From NCBI RefSeq assembly GCF_003014655.1, contig NZ_PYAT01000007.1, positions 124,001 to 188,000 on the forward strand: 64,000 bases of DNA, read 5' to 3'. The notes under the pieces were generated by a model. It saw only the letters and a program-made list of their open reading frames with translations. It did not search any database and had not been told where the DNA came from. Shown piece by piece: positions 28,101-36,838 of the stretch. Each line of letters opens with the position of its first letter. Within the stretch, counting starts at the first letter, position 1. Origin of the DNA: Planomicrobium soli. Its GTDB lineage: Bacteria > Bacillota > Bacilli > Bacillales_A > Planococcaceae. The translations under genes were made by a program, and so were the position numbers.

Positions 28101-29036
28101 ATGGGCGTAATAGAGACCAATTCATTAACGAAAACGTATGATGGAAAAGGCGGCATTTCAGATGTAACGTTATCCATAGAAGAAGGAATAGTCTATGGAT
28201 TTTTAGGGCCGAATGGCTCCGGAAAAAGCACGTTCGTCCGGACGCTCCTTGGCTTGTTGGTGCCGACAAGCGGAGAAGGGTTTATTCTCGGGGAACCGAT
28301 CGGGACCACGAAGTCCCGGGAACAAGTTGGGTATCTTCCAGAGTTATTCCGCTATCCGAATTGGATGACAGGAAAGCAATTGTTGGAAAGCCATGCCGAT
28401 CTCTGTAAAATTCCTGCCCGGCAACAAAACAAACGAATTCAAGAAGTAGTGGATCTAGTGGGAATGACCGGAAGAGAAAAAGGAAAGATCAGCGGCTTTT
28501 CAAAAGGGATGTCCCAGCGGATAGGCATTGCTTGTGCCATATTGAATGATCCAAAGGTGATTTTTCTTGATGAACCTACTTCAGCACTGGACCCCATCGG
28601 GCGCAAAGATGTCCGGGATCTTATGGCGTATCTCCGGGACCAGGGGAAGACAGTTTTTTTAAACAGCCATTTGCTTCATGAAGTAGAGTCGTTGTGCAAC
28701 TATGTGTCGATTGTCCATCAAGGGGAAATGATTGCTCAAGGGCCATGGCGCGAATTGATGATGACGGAAGCACGAGTTGAAATTGTCACCGCAGGATCTA
28801 TAGCGGCGCCTTTTCCGGCCTTCGTGACAAGCTATCAAAAAGGCAAAGAACAAGAAGGGCGTATGCGGTGGGTGCTCGAGCTAGAAAATGAAACGGACAT
28901 ACCCAAAATCCTTCATTACTTATCATCCAAACAGATTGATGTATTTGAAGTAAAACCGAACACCCCTCATCTAGAAGATGTGTTCCTGCATTGGGTAAAT
29001 CAGAAAAAGGAGAGCGCCTATGTGGACAATCAGTAA
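28101..29036 (+). CDS. ABC-2 type exporter, ATP-binding subunit
   Basis: ATPase subunit of a two-gene ABC-2 exporter, 311 residues. Walker A is GPNGSGKST, the signature is SGFSKGMSQRIG, Walker B is VIFLDEPTSALDP, and H-loop NSHLLHE follows. The C-terminal 90 residues are an accessory domain. ATG 28101 has GGGGAGG six bases before it; the frame opens earlier at 28086 inside that site. The last 17 bases overlap the permease gene. Its position after an ECF sigma/anti-sigma pair suggests a role in envelope or antimicrobial peptide stress, though a hairpin separates them. Confidence 0.9.
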   Translation: MGVIETNSLTKTYDGKGGISDVTLSIEEGIVYGFLGPNGSGKSTFVRTLLGLLVPTSGEGFILGEPIGTTKSREQVGYLPELFRYPNWMTGKQLLESHADLCKIPARQQNKRIQEVVDLVGMTGREKGKISGFSKGMSQRIGIACAILNDPKVIFLDEPTSALDPIGRKDVRDLMAYLRDQGKTVFLNSHLLHEVESLCNYVSIVHQGEMIAQGPWRELMMTEARVEIVTAGSIAAPFPAFVTSYQKGKEQEGRMRWVLELENETDIPKILHYLSSKQIDVFEVKPNTPHLEDVFLHWVNQKKESAYVDNQ

Positions 29037-29889
29037 ACTCACTTTTAAAGAAATCATCTCCAAGCGCATTTTTTTAATTACGATCATTATGACGCTCGTT
29101 TTTCTGACGCTCTATGGAACGGCCATTTATTTTGCTGGAAGAGAAGGCGCGGAAGTGGAAGATGCCGTTCAAGGGACTGAACTTATTTTGATGCAGCAGT
29201 TTGTTTCATCCCAACTTTTGGGCGTCGGCCTATATTTTTCGTCTTTTATTACAGCTTTGCTGGCGATCATGTCCAGTGTCAGTGCCATTTCCGGAGAGGT
29301 GTCGAGCCACCAAATCGACACGTGGTTGATGCGGCCGATTTCCCGATCGCAATTTGTATTAGGGAAGTTTTTCGGACTAGCCTTGCTAATGATTGCCTAT
29401 GCAGTCGCTTTGTTTTTTAGCATCATTTTTCTGCATCAAGGAATCGGAGTGGAATGGATGTCATTGGACATCGAGCCTATCCAGATGATCAAAGCTGTAA
29501 GCGTGTTTGCGATTCAGCCGTTTGTGCTGATTGCGTTCGGCATCTTGTTGAGTACACGAATGACCACGTTAAACGCAGGAATCGTTGCAATCATCTTATA
29601 TGGCGCAGCTTTTATCGGGGGCTTTATCGAGCAATTTGGGGCGGTCGTTGAGAAAGCGAGCCTGGTGAATATCGGCATCATCATGAGCCTTGTTTTTCCG
29701 ATCGATTCCATGTACCGGAAAATGACCGTTTTGTTATTTGATTCGGCTAACGATCCCCTGTCACTGGCGCAGGGCGGAATGTTCACCAGTGTCTCCACTC
29801 CTGGAAACATCATGGTATGGTATGCGGTATTATACGGTATAGTCGCCGTCCTTTTTTCCATCTACAGTTTCAAAAAGCGCGATGTGTGA
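29020..29889 (+). CDS. ABC-2 type exporter, permease subunit
   Basis: Membrane partner of the preceding ATPase, 289 residues, six helices (about 16-35, 66-90, 113-137, 150-170, 178-200, 260-280). It starts MWTISKLTFKEIISKRIF, the usual cytosolic coupling helix, and has GEVSSHQIDTWLMRPISRSQFVLGK split over residues 90-115, the region that normally contacts the ATPase. AAAGGAG is 9 bases upstream, within the end of the ATPase gene, so translation is coupled. The substrate is unknown. Confidence 0.88.
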   Translation: MWTISKLTFKEIISKRIFLITIIMTLVFLTLYGTAIYFAGREGAEVEDAVQGTELILMQQFVSSQLLGVGLYFSSFITALLAIMSSVSAISGEVSSHQIDTWLMRPISRSQFVLGKFFGLALLMIAYAVALFFSIIFLHQGIGVEWMSLDIEPIQMIKAVSVFAIQPFVLIAFGILLSTRMTTLNAGIVAIILYGAAFIGGFIEQFGAVVEKASLVNIGIIMSLVFPIDSMYRKMTVLLFDSANDPLSLAQGGMFTSVSTPGNIMVWYAVLYGIVAVLFSIYSFKKRDV

Positions 29890-29967
29890 ATCAGCAGGCT
29901 AACAGCCTTTTTTCTTCTAGAAACAATTACTGCAAAATAAAGGGATTTGGGTATTTTCAATTTTTGC

Positions 29968-29992
29968 GTTTTCAAGAAATTTATTAGGGAAG
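29968..29992 (+). promoter_or_regulatory. Possible sigma-B promoter of the catalase gene
   Basis: GTTTTC (29968-29973), 13 bp, GGGAAG (29987-29992) resembles the sigma-B pattern GTTTAA-N13/15-GGGWAW with two or three mismatches. It lies 44 bases before the catalase ATG. Confidence 0.35.
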
Positions 29993-30035
29993 TAGAAAAA
30001 TAACAAATAATTGTGAAAGAAGGAGAGAGGCATGA

Positions 30036-32075
30036 ATGGAAAAAAGCAATAGGCATGAAAACAGGAAAAATGAGCAGTTGGAGCAGTTTCGGACAGATGA
30101 TCAAAACCAGGCACTGACGACCAATCAAGGGCTGAAAGTATCCAATGATGAATTTTCGCTGAAAGCCGGTGTTCGTGGTCCGACCTTGATGGAAGACTTT
30201 CACTTCCGTGAGAAGATGACGCATTTTGACCATGAGCGGATTCCGGAGCGGGTTGTGCATGCACGCGGTTATGCAGCCCACGGGGAATTCGAAGCTTATG
30301 GGACAGCAGAACCGTTTACAAAAGCGGGATTTCTTAAAAAAGGGACGAAAACACCGGTATTTGTCCGATTCTCTACAGTAGTGGGTTCTCGTGGTTCTGC
30401 AGAGACGGTCCGCGATACCCGAGGTTTCTCCACGAAGTTTTATACAGAAGAAGGAAATTACGACCTTGTCGCTAATAATATGCCGGTATTCTTTATCCAG
30501 GATGCCATCAAGTTCCCGGATCTTGTACATGCCATCAAACCGGAACCTCACAATGAAATGCCTCAAGCAGCCGCAGCACACAATACGTTTTGGGATTTTG
30601 TCGCACACAATACCGAATCGGCCCATCATGTTATCTGGAATATGGCAGACAGGGCGATTCCACGCAGCTTCCGTATGATGGAAGGCTTTGGCGTCCACAC
30701 ATTCCGTTTTATCAACGATGAAGGAAAATCACATTTTGTGAAATTTCATTGGAAGCCGAAATTGGGCGTCCATTCTTTGGTGTGGGATGAAGCACAGAAA
30801 ATCTCAGGAAAAGATCCAGACTTTAACCGTAAAGATTTATGGGAATCGATTGAAGCGGGAGATTTCCCGGAATACGAATTCGGTGTACAGCTTTTGCCGG
30901 AAGAAGATGAATTCAAATTCGATTTTGATGTTTTGGATCCCACCAAACTTTGGCCTGAAGAAGACGTTCCTGTAACAATGATCGGCAAGATGACATTGAA
31001 CCGAAATGTGGACAACGTTTTTGCGGAAACGGAGCAAGTGGCGTTCCACCCGGGGCATGTAGTGCCCGGAATCGATTTTACAAACGATCCGCTTCTCCAG
31101 GGGCGTTTGTTCTCCTACACAGATACTCAACTAATCCGCTTAGGTGGACCAAACTTCCATGAAATTCCGATCAACCGCCCGGTATGCCCGTTCCATAACA
31201 ATCAGCGGGACGGCTATAACCGCCAGACGATCAACAAAGGCAGAGTCAGCTACCACCCTAACTCACTCGCAAACAATACCCCGGCGCCAGCAAGTCCGGC
31301 TGAAGGCGGGTATGAACATTACCAGGAAAAAGTGGAAGGCCGAAAAGTCCGTGCCCGCAGTGAAAGTTTCAATGATCACTTCTCACAGGCGAAGCTGTTT
31401 TGGAATTCGATGAGTGCTACGGAAAAACAGCATATTGTCGAAGCTTATAGCTTTGAGCTTGGGAAATGCGATATGCCGATACGCGAAATGAATATTGAAG
31501 TGCTGGCCAATGTTGACTTGGAACTTGCGCAGAAAGTTGCCGGGAATATCGGCGTAACGCCGCCTGCAGAAGGCGGATCGGACGTAACGAAATCTTCCCC
31601 TGCACTTAGCCAGGAGAATACCGTCAAGCTCCCCGATACGCGAAAAGTCGGAGTCTTGATTGATAATGGCTTTGATGGAAAAGAAATCATGCCGGTTTTG
31701 AATGAACTCGAAGCCAGTAAGATGAAGTATGAAATTATAAGTGAGACACAGGGGAAAGTCACTGGGGCAGATGGTACTGAGTTGGAAGTAACTCATACTT
31801 TCTCGACAACCGATGCGGTCCTTTACGATGCACTTTATGCAGTAGGCGGACCGGACGTGTCGAAGGCATTCGCGAAAAATGCCGCCAAATTCCTCGGAGA
31901 GGCTTTTGATCACTATAAAGCAATCGGAGCGGCGCAAGAAGGGGAGAAATGGCTTGAAGCAGCGAAAATGCTTGATCAGCCCGGCATAGTAACAACAGGC
32001 CAAACGACAGACTTCACCAAGCAATTTATCGAAGCTGTTTCAGCACACCGCCATTGGGACCGTGATGTAAGTTGA
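30036..32075 (+). CDS. katE: Large-subunit (clade 2) haem catalase
   Basis: Cytosolic hydroperoxidase that breaks hydrogen peroxide into water and oxygen. Catalytic His lies in RVVHARGYAAHG, distal Asn in DLVANNMPVFFIQD, and the haem-ligand Tyr in RLFSYTDTQLIRLG. After the 500-residue core, a C-terminal flavodoxin/DJ-1-like domain (about 540-675, VGVLIDNGFDGKEIMP) marks it as the large type, as in HPII and B. subtilis KatE. 679 residues, full length. AAGGAGAG precedes the ATG. Bacillus relatives use sigma-B for katE; a weak candidate site is listed. The gene stands alone between the ABC exporter and its own terminator. Confidence 0.94.
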   Translation: MEKSNRHENRKNEQLEQFRTDDQNQALTTNQGLKVSNDEFSLKAGVRGPTLMEDFHFREKMTHFDHERIPERVVHARGYAAHGEFEAYGTAEPFTKAGFLKKGTKTPVFVRFSTVVGSRGSAETVRDTRGFSTKFYTEEGNYDLVANNMPVFFIQDAIKFPDLVHAIKPEPHNEMPQAAAAHNTFWDFVAHNTESAHHVIWNMADRAIPRSFRMMEGFGVHTFRFINDEGKSHFVKFHWKPKLGVHSLVWDEAQKISGKDPDFNRKDLWESIEAGDFPEYEFGVQLLPEEDEFKFDFDVLDPTKLWPEEDVPVTMIGKMTLNRNVDNVFAETEQVAFHPGHVVPGIDFTNDPLLQGRLFSYTDTQLIRLGGPNFHEIPINRPVCPFHNNQRDGYNRQTINKGRVSYHPNSLANNTPAPASPAEGGYEHYQEKVEGRKVRARSESFNDHFSQAKLFWNSMSATEKQHIVEAYSFELGKCDMPIREMNIEVLANVDLELAQKVAGNIGVTPPAEGGSDVTKSSPALSQENTVKLPDTRKVGVLIDNGFDGKEIMPVLNELEASKMKYEIISETQGKVTGADGTELEVTHTFSTTDAVLYDALYAVGGPDVSKAFAKNAAKFLGEAFDHYKAIGAAQEGEKWLEAAKMLDQPGIVTTGQTTDFTKQFIEAVSAHRHWDRDVS

Positions 32076-32103
32076 GTTCAAGATGTTTTTAAATGGATAT
32101 GAA

Positions 32104-32145
32104 GATAAGAGAAGCTGCCTTGAATGGCATCTTCTCTTCTTTTTG
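32104..32145 (+). terminator. Catalase gene terminator
   Basis: AAGAGAAG and GCC pair with GGC and CTTCTCTT, followed by a T run. Confidence 0.8.
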
Positions 32146-32536
32146 TTTCAAAAGGAACAAGATTCGCTTTTGTGAGGGCTTGAAGTTCAACATCTTCAGC
32201 AGCGATTCGACCCATAAGCACTGACTTATGCTTTTTTGTTAACATGCACTTTTGAAACCGCGTTAGATAAATGGCAATCTTCATTTGAGAATGCTACGAT
32301 TAATATAGGTGAAAATTCAAGTGAATAAAAATTCAGCGTTAACTTTCGAAAGGCACAAGGGCAAGGGTATAGATGTATTCCCCAATACATCCGATTTAAA
32401 TAAAAACATGAAATCACTTCCATATTAACCACAACTCTATTCCTCAAACCCACTTTTTATTTGCAAACCTTTATTTTCGGATGTCAGTTAACGCGTAATT
32501 TATAATATGAAAAATTGAAATACGAAAGGATACTGC
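32146..32536. other. Intergenic region before the antiporter
   Basis: About 390 bases with no gene I can support. A promoter must lie near its right end; AATTTATAATATGAAA at about 32497-32513 contains a good TATAAT-like box (TATAAT, 32502-32507). Confidence 0.4.
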
Positions 32537-33997
32537 ATGGAATTCGTAGGAACTACATTATTCTTGATTTCTGTAATGCTCATTATTGGCGTATTGGCTA
32601 CAAAGTTTTCTTCAAAACTAGGGCTTCCTGCTCTTATTCTCTTCTTGGTTGCAGGTATGATACTCAACCGCTTTATGTATTTTGAAAATGTTCAGCTCGC
32701 CCAATTTATCGGAACATTAGCCTTGATCATCATCTTGTTTGATGGAGGAACCCAAACGAAATGGTCAAAAATGAAACCGATTCTTGGTCCTGCCAGTTCA
32801 TTAGCAACGCTTGGGGTTTTACTTACAACGTTTATTACCGGTGTTGCGGCCATGTACATTCTGGACTTTTCTTTATTGGAAGGACTTCTATTAGGAGCTA
32901 TTATCGGTTCTACAGATGCAGCAGCGGTTTTTTCTGTCCTGGGCAACAAAAACTTCAATAAACGATTGACCGCTACACTGGAGGCAGAGTCAGGCTCTAA
33001 CGATCCGATGGCGGTATTTCTCACCGTTGCGCTTATTCAATTGATAACCATACCCGATTCATCTATATGGTTTGCTATCGGAACCTTTTTTGTGCAAATG
33101 GGTCTTGGTCTTTTAATAGGTCTTATTCTAGGCAAGCTTTCTGTATTAGTAATCAATAGCATTGAACTAGACACTTCCAGTTTATATCCCATACTTGCAA
33201 TGGGGGCGGCGATTTTTACTTACGCCGTAACTGACTATTTGGGAGGAAGTGGGCTGCTTGCTGTTTACGTCATGGCCGTATTTGTCGGAAATAGTGATTT
33301 AACTCACCGCTTTTCCATACTTCGGTTTAATGAAGGATTTGCATGGATGATGCAAATCATCATGTTTACACTGCTCGGCTTACTTGTCTTTCCGGGACAG
33401 CTGATTGACGTTTTCTGGAAAGGTATATTAATTGCGGCTATTTTAATGTTTGTTGCGCGCCCTGTTGCTGTTTTTATCAGCATGCTGTTTATGAAGTATA
33501 GTTTTAACCAAAAACTATTCATTTCTTGGGCAGGACTGAAAGGTGCTGTACCGATTGTTTTGGCTACCTATCCGATTGTAGCTGGTATTGGCAGCAGTAA
33601 TCTTATATTCAATACTGTTTTTTTCGTCGTGCTGATATCTGCACTTATGCAAGGAAGCACGTTGTCCTGGTTAGCTGAAAAGTTGAAGTTGACTAGTGAT
33701 GGGGACGAAGAAAATTCAAGTGTCGAATTGATAAACTTAGGGGATACGGATTCTGAAATTATGAAAATAACCATCCCTAAACAATCCCCTGCAGTCAATA
33801 TGTCTTTAACCGACTTGATTTTGCCTGATGATACGCTGATTATCGGAATTAGCCGGAACAAAAAGTTACTGACTCCAACGGGTGCTTCTGTTATTAAAAA
33901 AGGCGATACCTTATATGTGCTGGGAGATAAAGAAAGAAGAAAAGAAGCAAAACAATCTTTGCTGGGAACTGCGGAAAATTTGAAGAAATCGATCTGA
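32537..33997 (+). CDS. CPA1-type K+(Na+)/H+ antiporter with RCK-C domain
   Basis: Cation/proton antiporter of the NhaP2/CvrA type, 486 residues. Twelve or so helices fill residues 4-385; TLEAESGSNDPMAVFLT holds the paired Asn-Asp ion site and SWAGLKGAVPIVLATYP the conserved helix 11. Residues 400-480 form a cytosolic TrkA-C (RCK-C) domain, SEIMKITIPKQSPAVNMSL...LTPTGASVIKKGDTLYVLG, likely to sense a nucleotide. GAAAGG lies 8 bases before the ATG. Probably monocistronic, with a terminator at 34104. Ion preference cannot be told. Confidence 0.9.
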   Translation: MEFVGTTLFLISVMLIIGVLATKFSSKLGLPALILFLVAGMILNRFMYFENVQLAQFIGTLALIIILFDGGTQTKWSKMKPILGPASSLATLGVLLTTFITGVAAMYILDFSLLEGLLLGAIIGSTDAAAVFSVLGNKNFNKRLTATLEAESGSNDPMAVFLTVALIQLITIPDSSIWFAIGTFFVQMGLGLLIGLILGKLSVLVINSIELDTSSLYPILAMGAAIFTYAVTDYLGGSGLLAVYVMAVFVGNSDLTHRFSILRFNEGFAWMMQIIMFTLLGLLVFPGQLIDVFWKGILIAAILMFVARPVAVFISMLFMKYSFNQKLFISWAGLKGAVPIVLATYPIVAGIGSSNLIFNTVFFVVLISALMQGSTLSWLAEKLKLTSDGDEENSSVELINLGDTDSEIMKITIPKQSPAVNMSLTDLILPDDTLIIGISRNKKLLTPTGASVIKKGDTLYVLGDKERRKEAKQSLLGTAENLKKSI

Positions 33998-34103
33998 AAT
34001 TTGAGTTTTCTAAAGCAAGAAGAATGGACAGTCAGATAAGCTAAGTTGTTTTATATCATTTTGCCAGTATATGTTCCCGGCATACTAATTTATGCTAGAA
34101 TGG

Positions 34104-34154
34104 AAATAAGGATTTTAGGCAGGCATTTTGCTTAGCGCTAAGGTCCTTATTTTT
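34104..34154 (+). terminator. Terminator of the antiporter gene
   Basis: AAATAAGGA pairs with TCCTTATTT and a T run. The loop contains the perfect palindrome CTTAGCGCTAAG. Confidence 0.7.
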
Positions 34155-34274
34155 CACTCTATTCATATCAACTATATGCGCTGGAAATAAAGGATAATAA
34201 ATTTCTGTGTAACAGCAAAAATTTACTATCTAATAAAAAGTAATAGGGTAAAACTTAGGTGAAAGGAATTTATA

Positions 34275-35336
34275 ATGACTACTATTTTGTCTAAACGAAA
34301 CCTGATGATCGTTTTGTGCATCATTTTTTTTGCAGTGATTTTTTTATTTGTTTTGCCCGCATCTGTACCTTTGATCCTTGCCTTCTTAACTGCACTTATG
34401 CTGGAACCAGCAGTCAGGCTTTTAAATCAGAAAAAATTCTTTCCTAGTCGCAAGTTAGCCGTTCTGACCGTTTTTATACTGTTTACTTTCATCCTCGGTT
34501 TATCTGTTTATTTCATTGTTGCTATATTGATTGGGGAAGTAGCCAGATTCATCGAGAATATTCCTTTTTATATTACGGAAATAAATAATATTTGGGTCGG
34601 GTTTGAAGCGAATCTTTTTGGTAAGGCGGAACATTTGCCTGAAGGAATCCTTGAAGAGCTATCTCTATATGTCCAGAGTTTCTTTGATACGGTAAGGTTA
34701 AAGCTGACAGAAGTGTTTGCCTTGGAAAAACTGGGTATCTATGTACGCAACATTCCTAACTATTTGGTAAGCCTGATCGTGTATCTAATTGCGCTGTTTT
34801 TATTTTTACTTGATCTTCCGCGATTGAAAGAAAAGTTCTTCAGCTTTATGACGCCTAATACAGCTCATAAATATCAGTTGATGGCCTCAAAAATGCAGCA
34901 AACGTTTGTTGGCTTTTTAAAGGCGCAATTCCATGTCAGTGTTTACATTTTTATTGTTGCCTTGATAGGGCTTCTTATCATATCTCCTCAAATAGCGGTT
35001 ATGATGGCGATCATTATTTGGCTTATTGACTTGTTCCCGCTGATCGGTTCAATTATTATTCTGGCTCCGTGGTCTATCTATCATTTTCTTGTCGGAGATA
35101 CGGTTCTTGGTGTACAACTGGCTATTCTCGGAGGAATCCTGTTAATAATCCGGAGAGTGCTGGAACCTAAAGTAATGAGTACCCATATCGGATTGTCTCC
35201 ATTGGCTACTCTGATTGCTATGTTTCTAGGTTTGAAGCTCTTAGGATTTTTAGGAGTCATCCTAGGGCCGATTTTAGTCATTCTCTTCAACTCTTTAAAA
35301 GAAGCTGGCATTATCCGTTTAAGCTTCAAGATATAA
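34275..35336 (+). CDS. AI-2E family transporter (YtvI-like)
   Basis: Integral membrane protein of the AI-2E (UPF0118) family, 353 residues with about eight helices. The C-terminal half has the conserved stretches FLKAQFHVSVYIFIVALIG, IDLFPLIGSIIILAPW, and HIGLSPLATLIAMFLGLKLLG, with PKVMS before the last. The sequence resembles YtvI of spore formers more than the TqsA quorum-signal exporter, so the name should not be taken as function; other members are Na+/H+ antiporters. GAAAGGAA is 8 bases before the ATG. Ends with a clear terminator. Confidence 0.86.
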   Translation: MTTILSKRNLMIVLCIIFFAVIFLFVLPASVPLILAFLTALMLEPAVRLLNQKKFFPSRKLAVLTVFILFTFILGLSVYFIVAILIGEVARFIENIPFYITEINNIWVGFEANLFGKAEHLPEGILEELSLYVQSFFDTVRLKLTEVFALEKLGIYVRNIPNYLVSLIVYLIALFLFLLDLPRLKEKFFSFMTPNTAHKYQLMASKMQQTFVGFLKAQFHVSVYIFIVALIGLLIISPQIAVMMAIIIWLIDLFPLIGSIIILAPWSIYHFLVGDTVLGVQLAILGGILLIIRRVLEPKVMSTHIGLSPLATLIAMFLGLKLLGFLGVILGPILVILFNSLKEAGIIRLSFKI

Positions 35337-35367
35337 AGTAGATTGCTTTAGAAGAATATAGATGCCG

Positions 35368-35405
35368 AAAAAGAAGAAACTTGCCATCAAGTTTCTTCTT
35401 TTTTT
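35368..35405. terminator. Bidirectional terminator
   Basis: AAAAAGAAGAAACTTG pairs with CAAGTTTCTTCTTTTT around CCAT, between convergent genes. Confidence 0.9.
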
Positions 35406-35504
35406 ACTTTGTTAACTAATGGTATGGGGGTTCCTCAAAAAAGAACCCATTTCTGAGTCCTTTTGCGGTATCATATGATGTTATGCACCCTCTAATGAAA
35501 TAGC

Positions 35505-36029
35505 TTAAGGGCGCTCGTATAAAACCATCCCATCGTTCGAAAGGGCAACAAGTTGGTATTCTGCCGAAATGTCTTCCATATTTGCATCAACAATATAATA
35601 TACTTTTGTTCCGTAATTGGATTCGATTATATGTACTTCCTTTTCTTTGTCATTCACCACCTCAATTTTTTCTATTTCTTCATCAACAATCAAACCCCAC
35701 GACAAAACTAAAAAATCATCGTCATTTATATACAAAGGCCCTGACATGCCGGCAAATCCTCCGGAAGGATCATGAATACCTAAACCACCTGTTGTGTCAC
35801 TAGTTTCCCATCCGTTTTTGCCATTGACCACTAACCCCACTTCAATCAATCCTTCCGTTTCTTCCATGAATGCCAAAGCGAAATCATTATCTGTTTGAAC
35901 GATTGAAAAGACATCCTGCCATTCCGTATTCTTTCTGATTGCTTCTTCTGCTGTTTTGCTATTGCTGCACCCACTTACAACGAACAAAACCATCATAAAA
36001 AACACGATCACTTTAGATTTGGTTTTCAT
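35505..36029 (-). CDS. Lipoprotein of unknown function
   Basis: Membrane-attached lipoprotein, 174 residues. A signal peptide with basic head (MKTKSKV) and hydrophobic core ends in the lipobox VVSGC; Cys 21 would be lipidated. The mature part is beta-rich and acidic (NDFALAFMEETEGLIEVGL, LYINDDDFLVLSWG, KEVHIIESNYGTKVYYI). I do not recognise a domain. AGGAG is 9 bases upstream. The divergent csoR operon is unrelated in strand; no copper-binding motif is seen in the lipoprotein. Confidence 0.8.
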   Translation of the reverse strand: MKTKSKVIVFFMMVLFVVSGCSNSKTAEEAIRKNTEWQDVFSIVQTDNDFALAFMEETEGLIEVGLVVNGKNGWETSDTTGGLGIHDPSGGFAGMSGPLYINDDDFLVLSWGLIVDEEIEKIEVVNDKEKEVHIIESNYGTKVYYIVDANMEDISAEYQLVALSNDGMVLYERP

Positions 36030-36131
36030 TTTTCACGCTCCTGTTCTATTAATCGGCCAGTATCATTATTTTATTTAATACGTCGCTAAGAAGTTATAAG
36101 TTTCATTTAGTTGTAACGGCAAACAGTTTCT

Positions 36132-36177
36132 TTGACAAAAAGTAAAAGATTTTATATTATACGGGTATAGGGTATAT
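36132..36177 (+). promoter_or_regulatory. csoR promoter with CsoR operator
   Basis: TTGACA (36132-36137), 17 bp, TATTAT (36155-36160). The operator-like ATACGGGTATAGGGTATAT (36159-36177) begins at the -10 box, where a bound repressor would block initiation. Confidence 0.82.
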
Positions 36178-36195
36178 GAGATCGGAGGATGGCTA

Positions 36196-36483
36196 ATGGA
36201 AAATACAACAAAGTCAACAATACAACCTAACAAGCAGCAGCTTTTGAACCGGTTAAAGCGGATAGAGGGACAGGTGCGCGGCGTTCATCAAATGGTGGAA
36301 AACGACCGGTATTGCGTGGATATCCTGCATCAAGTAAGTGCTATCCAATCGGCAATGAACAAAGTTTCATTGGCATTGTTGGAGGACCATACGCATCATT
36401 GTGTGGCAAAAGCCATCAAGGAAAACAAAGGCGAAGAAGCGATCAATGAATTAATGGATGTTATGAAAACTATGACTAAGTAA
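36196..36483 (+). CDS. csoR: Copper-sensing repressor CsoR
   Basis: Cytosolic Cu(I)-responsive repressor of the DUF156/CsoR family, 95 residues, all helical. The copper ligands C40, H65 and C69 are present (DRYCVDIL; DHTHHCVAKA) with the same spacing as C45, H70 and C74 of B. subtilis CsoR. LNRLKRIEGQVRGVHQMV is the conserved first helix. CGGAGGATGG lies before the ATG. It heads csoR-copZ-copA, with one operator-like site before each gene, so all three units are likely released when copper is high. Confidence 0.95.
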   Translation: MENTTKSTIQPNKQQLLNRLKRIEGQVRGVHQMVENDRYCVDILHQVSAIQSAMNKVSLALLEDHTHHCVAKAIKENKGEEAINELMDVMKTMTK

Positions 36484-36505
36484 TAGATGAGATAAAATAG
36501 TTGTG

Positions 36506-36522
36506 ATACCCTTTAGGGGTAT
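36506..36522 (+). promoter_or_regulatory. CsoR operator before copZ
   Basis: ATACCCTTTAGGGGTAT, a 17-bp pseudo-palindrome of the TACCC-N-GGGTA type bound by CsoR. Confidence 0.85.
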
Positions 36523-36561
36523 GTTAGATTTAATCTAATCATATTCGAGGAGGCAAAACTA

Positions 36562-36765
36562 ATGAATGAAACTGTGAAAGTACAAGGCATGTCTTGCGGC
36601 CACTGTGTAAAGGCGGTTGAAACGAGCGTTGGCGAACTGCAAGGTGTCTCTAGCGTGAAAGTGGATCTTGGCGCAGGCGAAGTGGCAGTTGAATACGACA
36701 ATAGCAAGACTTCATTAGATGAGATTCAAGAAACAATTGAAGATCAAGGATATGAGGTAGTATAA
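36562..36765 (+). CDS. copZ: Copper chaperone CopZ
   Basis: Cytosolic Cu(I) chaperone of 67 residues with one heavy-metal-associated fold. The ligand motif is MSCGHC (C12, C15). It should pass copper to the N-terminal domains of CopA encoded next. CGAGGAGG lies 10 bases before the ATG, and a hairpin follows the stop. Length and motif are exactly those of the family. Confidence 0.95.
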   Translation: MNETVKVQGMSCGHCVKAVETSVGELQGVSSVKVDLGAGEVAVEYDNSKTSLDEIQETIEDQGYEVV

Positions 36766-36785
36766 GAGTGCTTTTATAGCACTCT
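36765..36785 (+). terminator. Hairpin after copZ
   Basis: AGAGTGCT pairs with AGCACTCT around TTTAT; only a weak T run follows, so it may attenuate rather than stop transcription into copA. Confidence 0.5.
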
Positions 36786-36802
36786 CTACTTTTCTGTAAA
36801 AT

Positions 36803-36819
36803 ATACCCCCGGGTAGTAT
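36803..36819 (+). promoter_or_regulatory. CsoR operator before copA
   Basis: ATACCCCCGGGTAGTAT, matching the same pseudo-palindrome, 20 bases before the copA start. Confidence 0.82.
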
Positions 36820-36838
36820 GTGGGAGGAGGAGAACAAC

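Noticed and set aside
29949-29954. GGGTAT before the catalase gene as the -10 box of a sigma-B promoter
   Set aside because: No GTTT-type -35 lies 12-16 bases upstream; the GTTTTC/GGGAAG pair further down fits better, though weakly.
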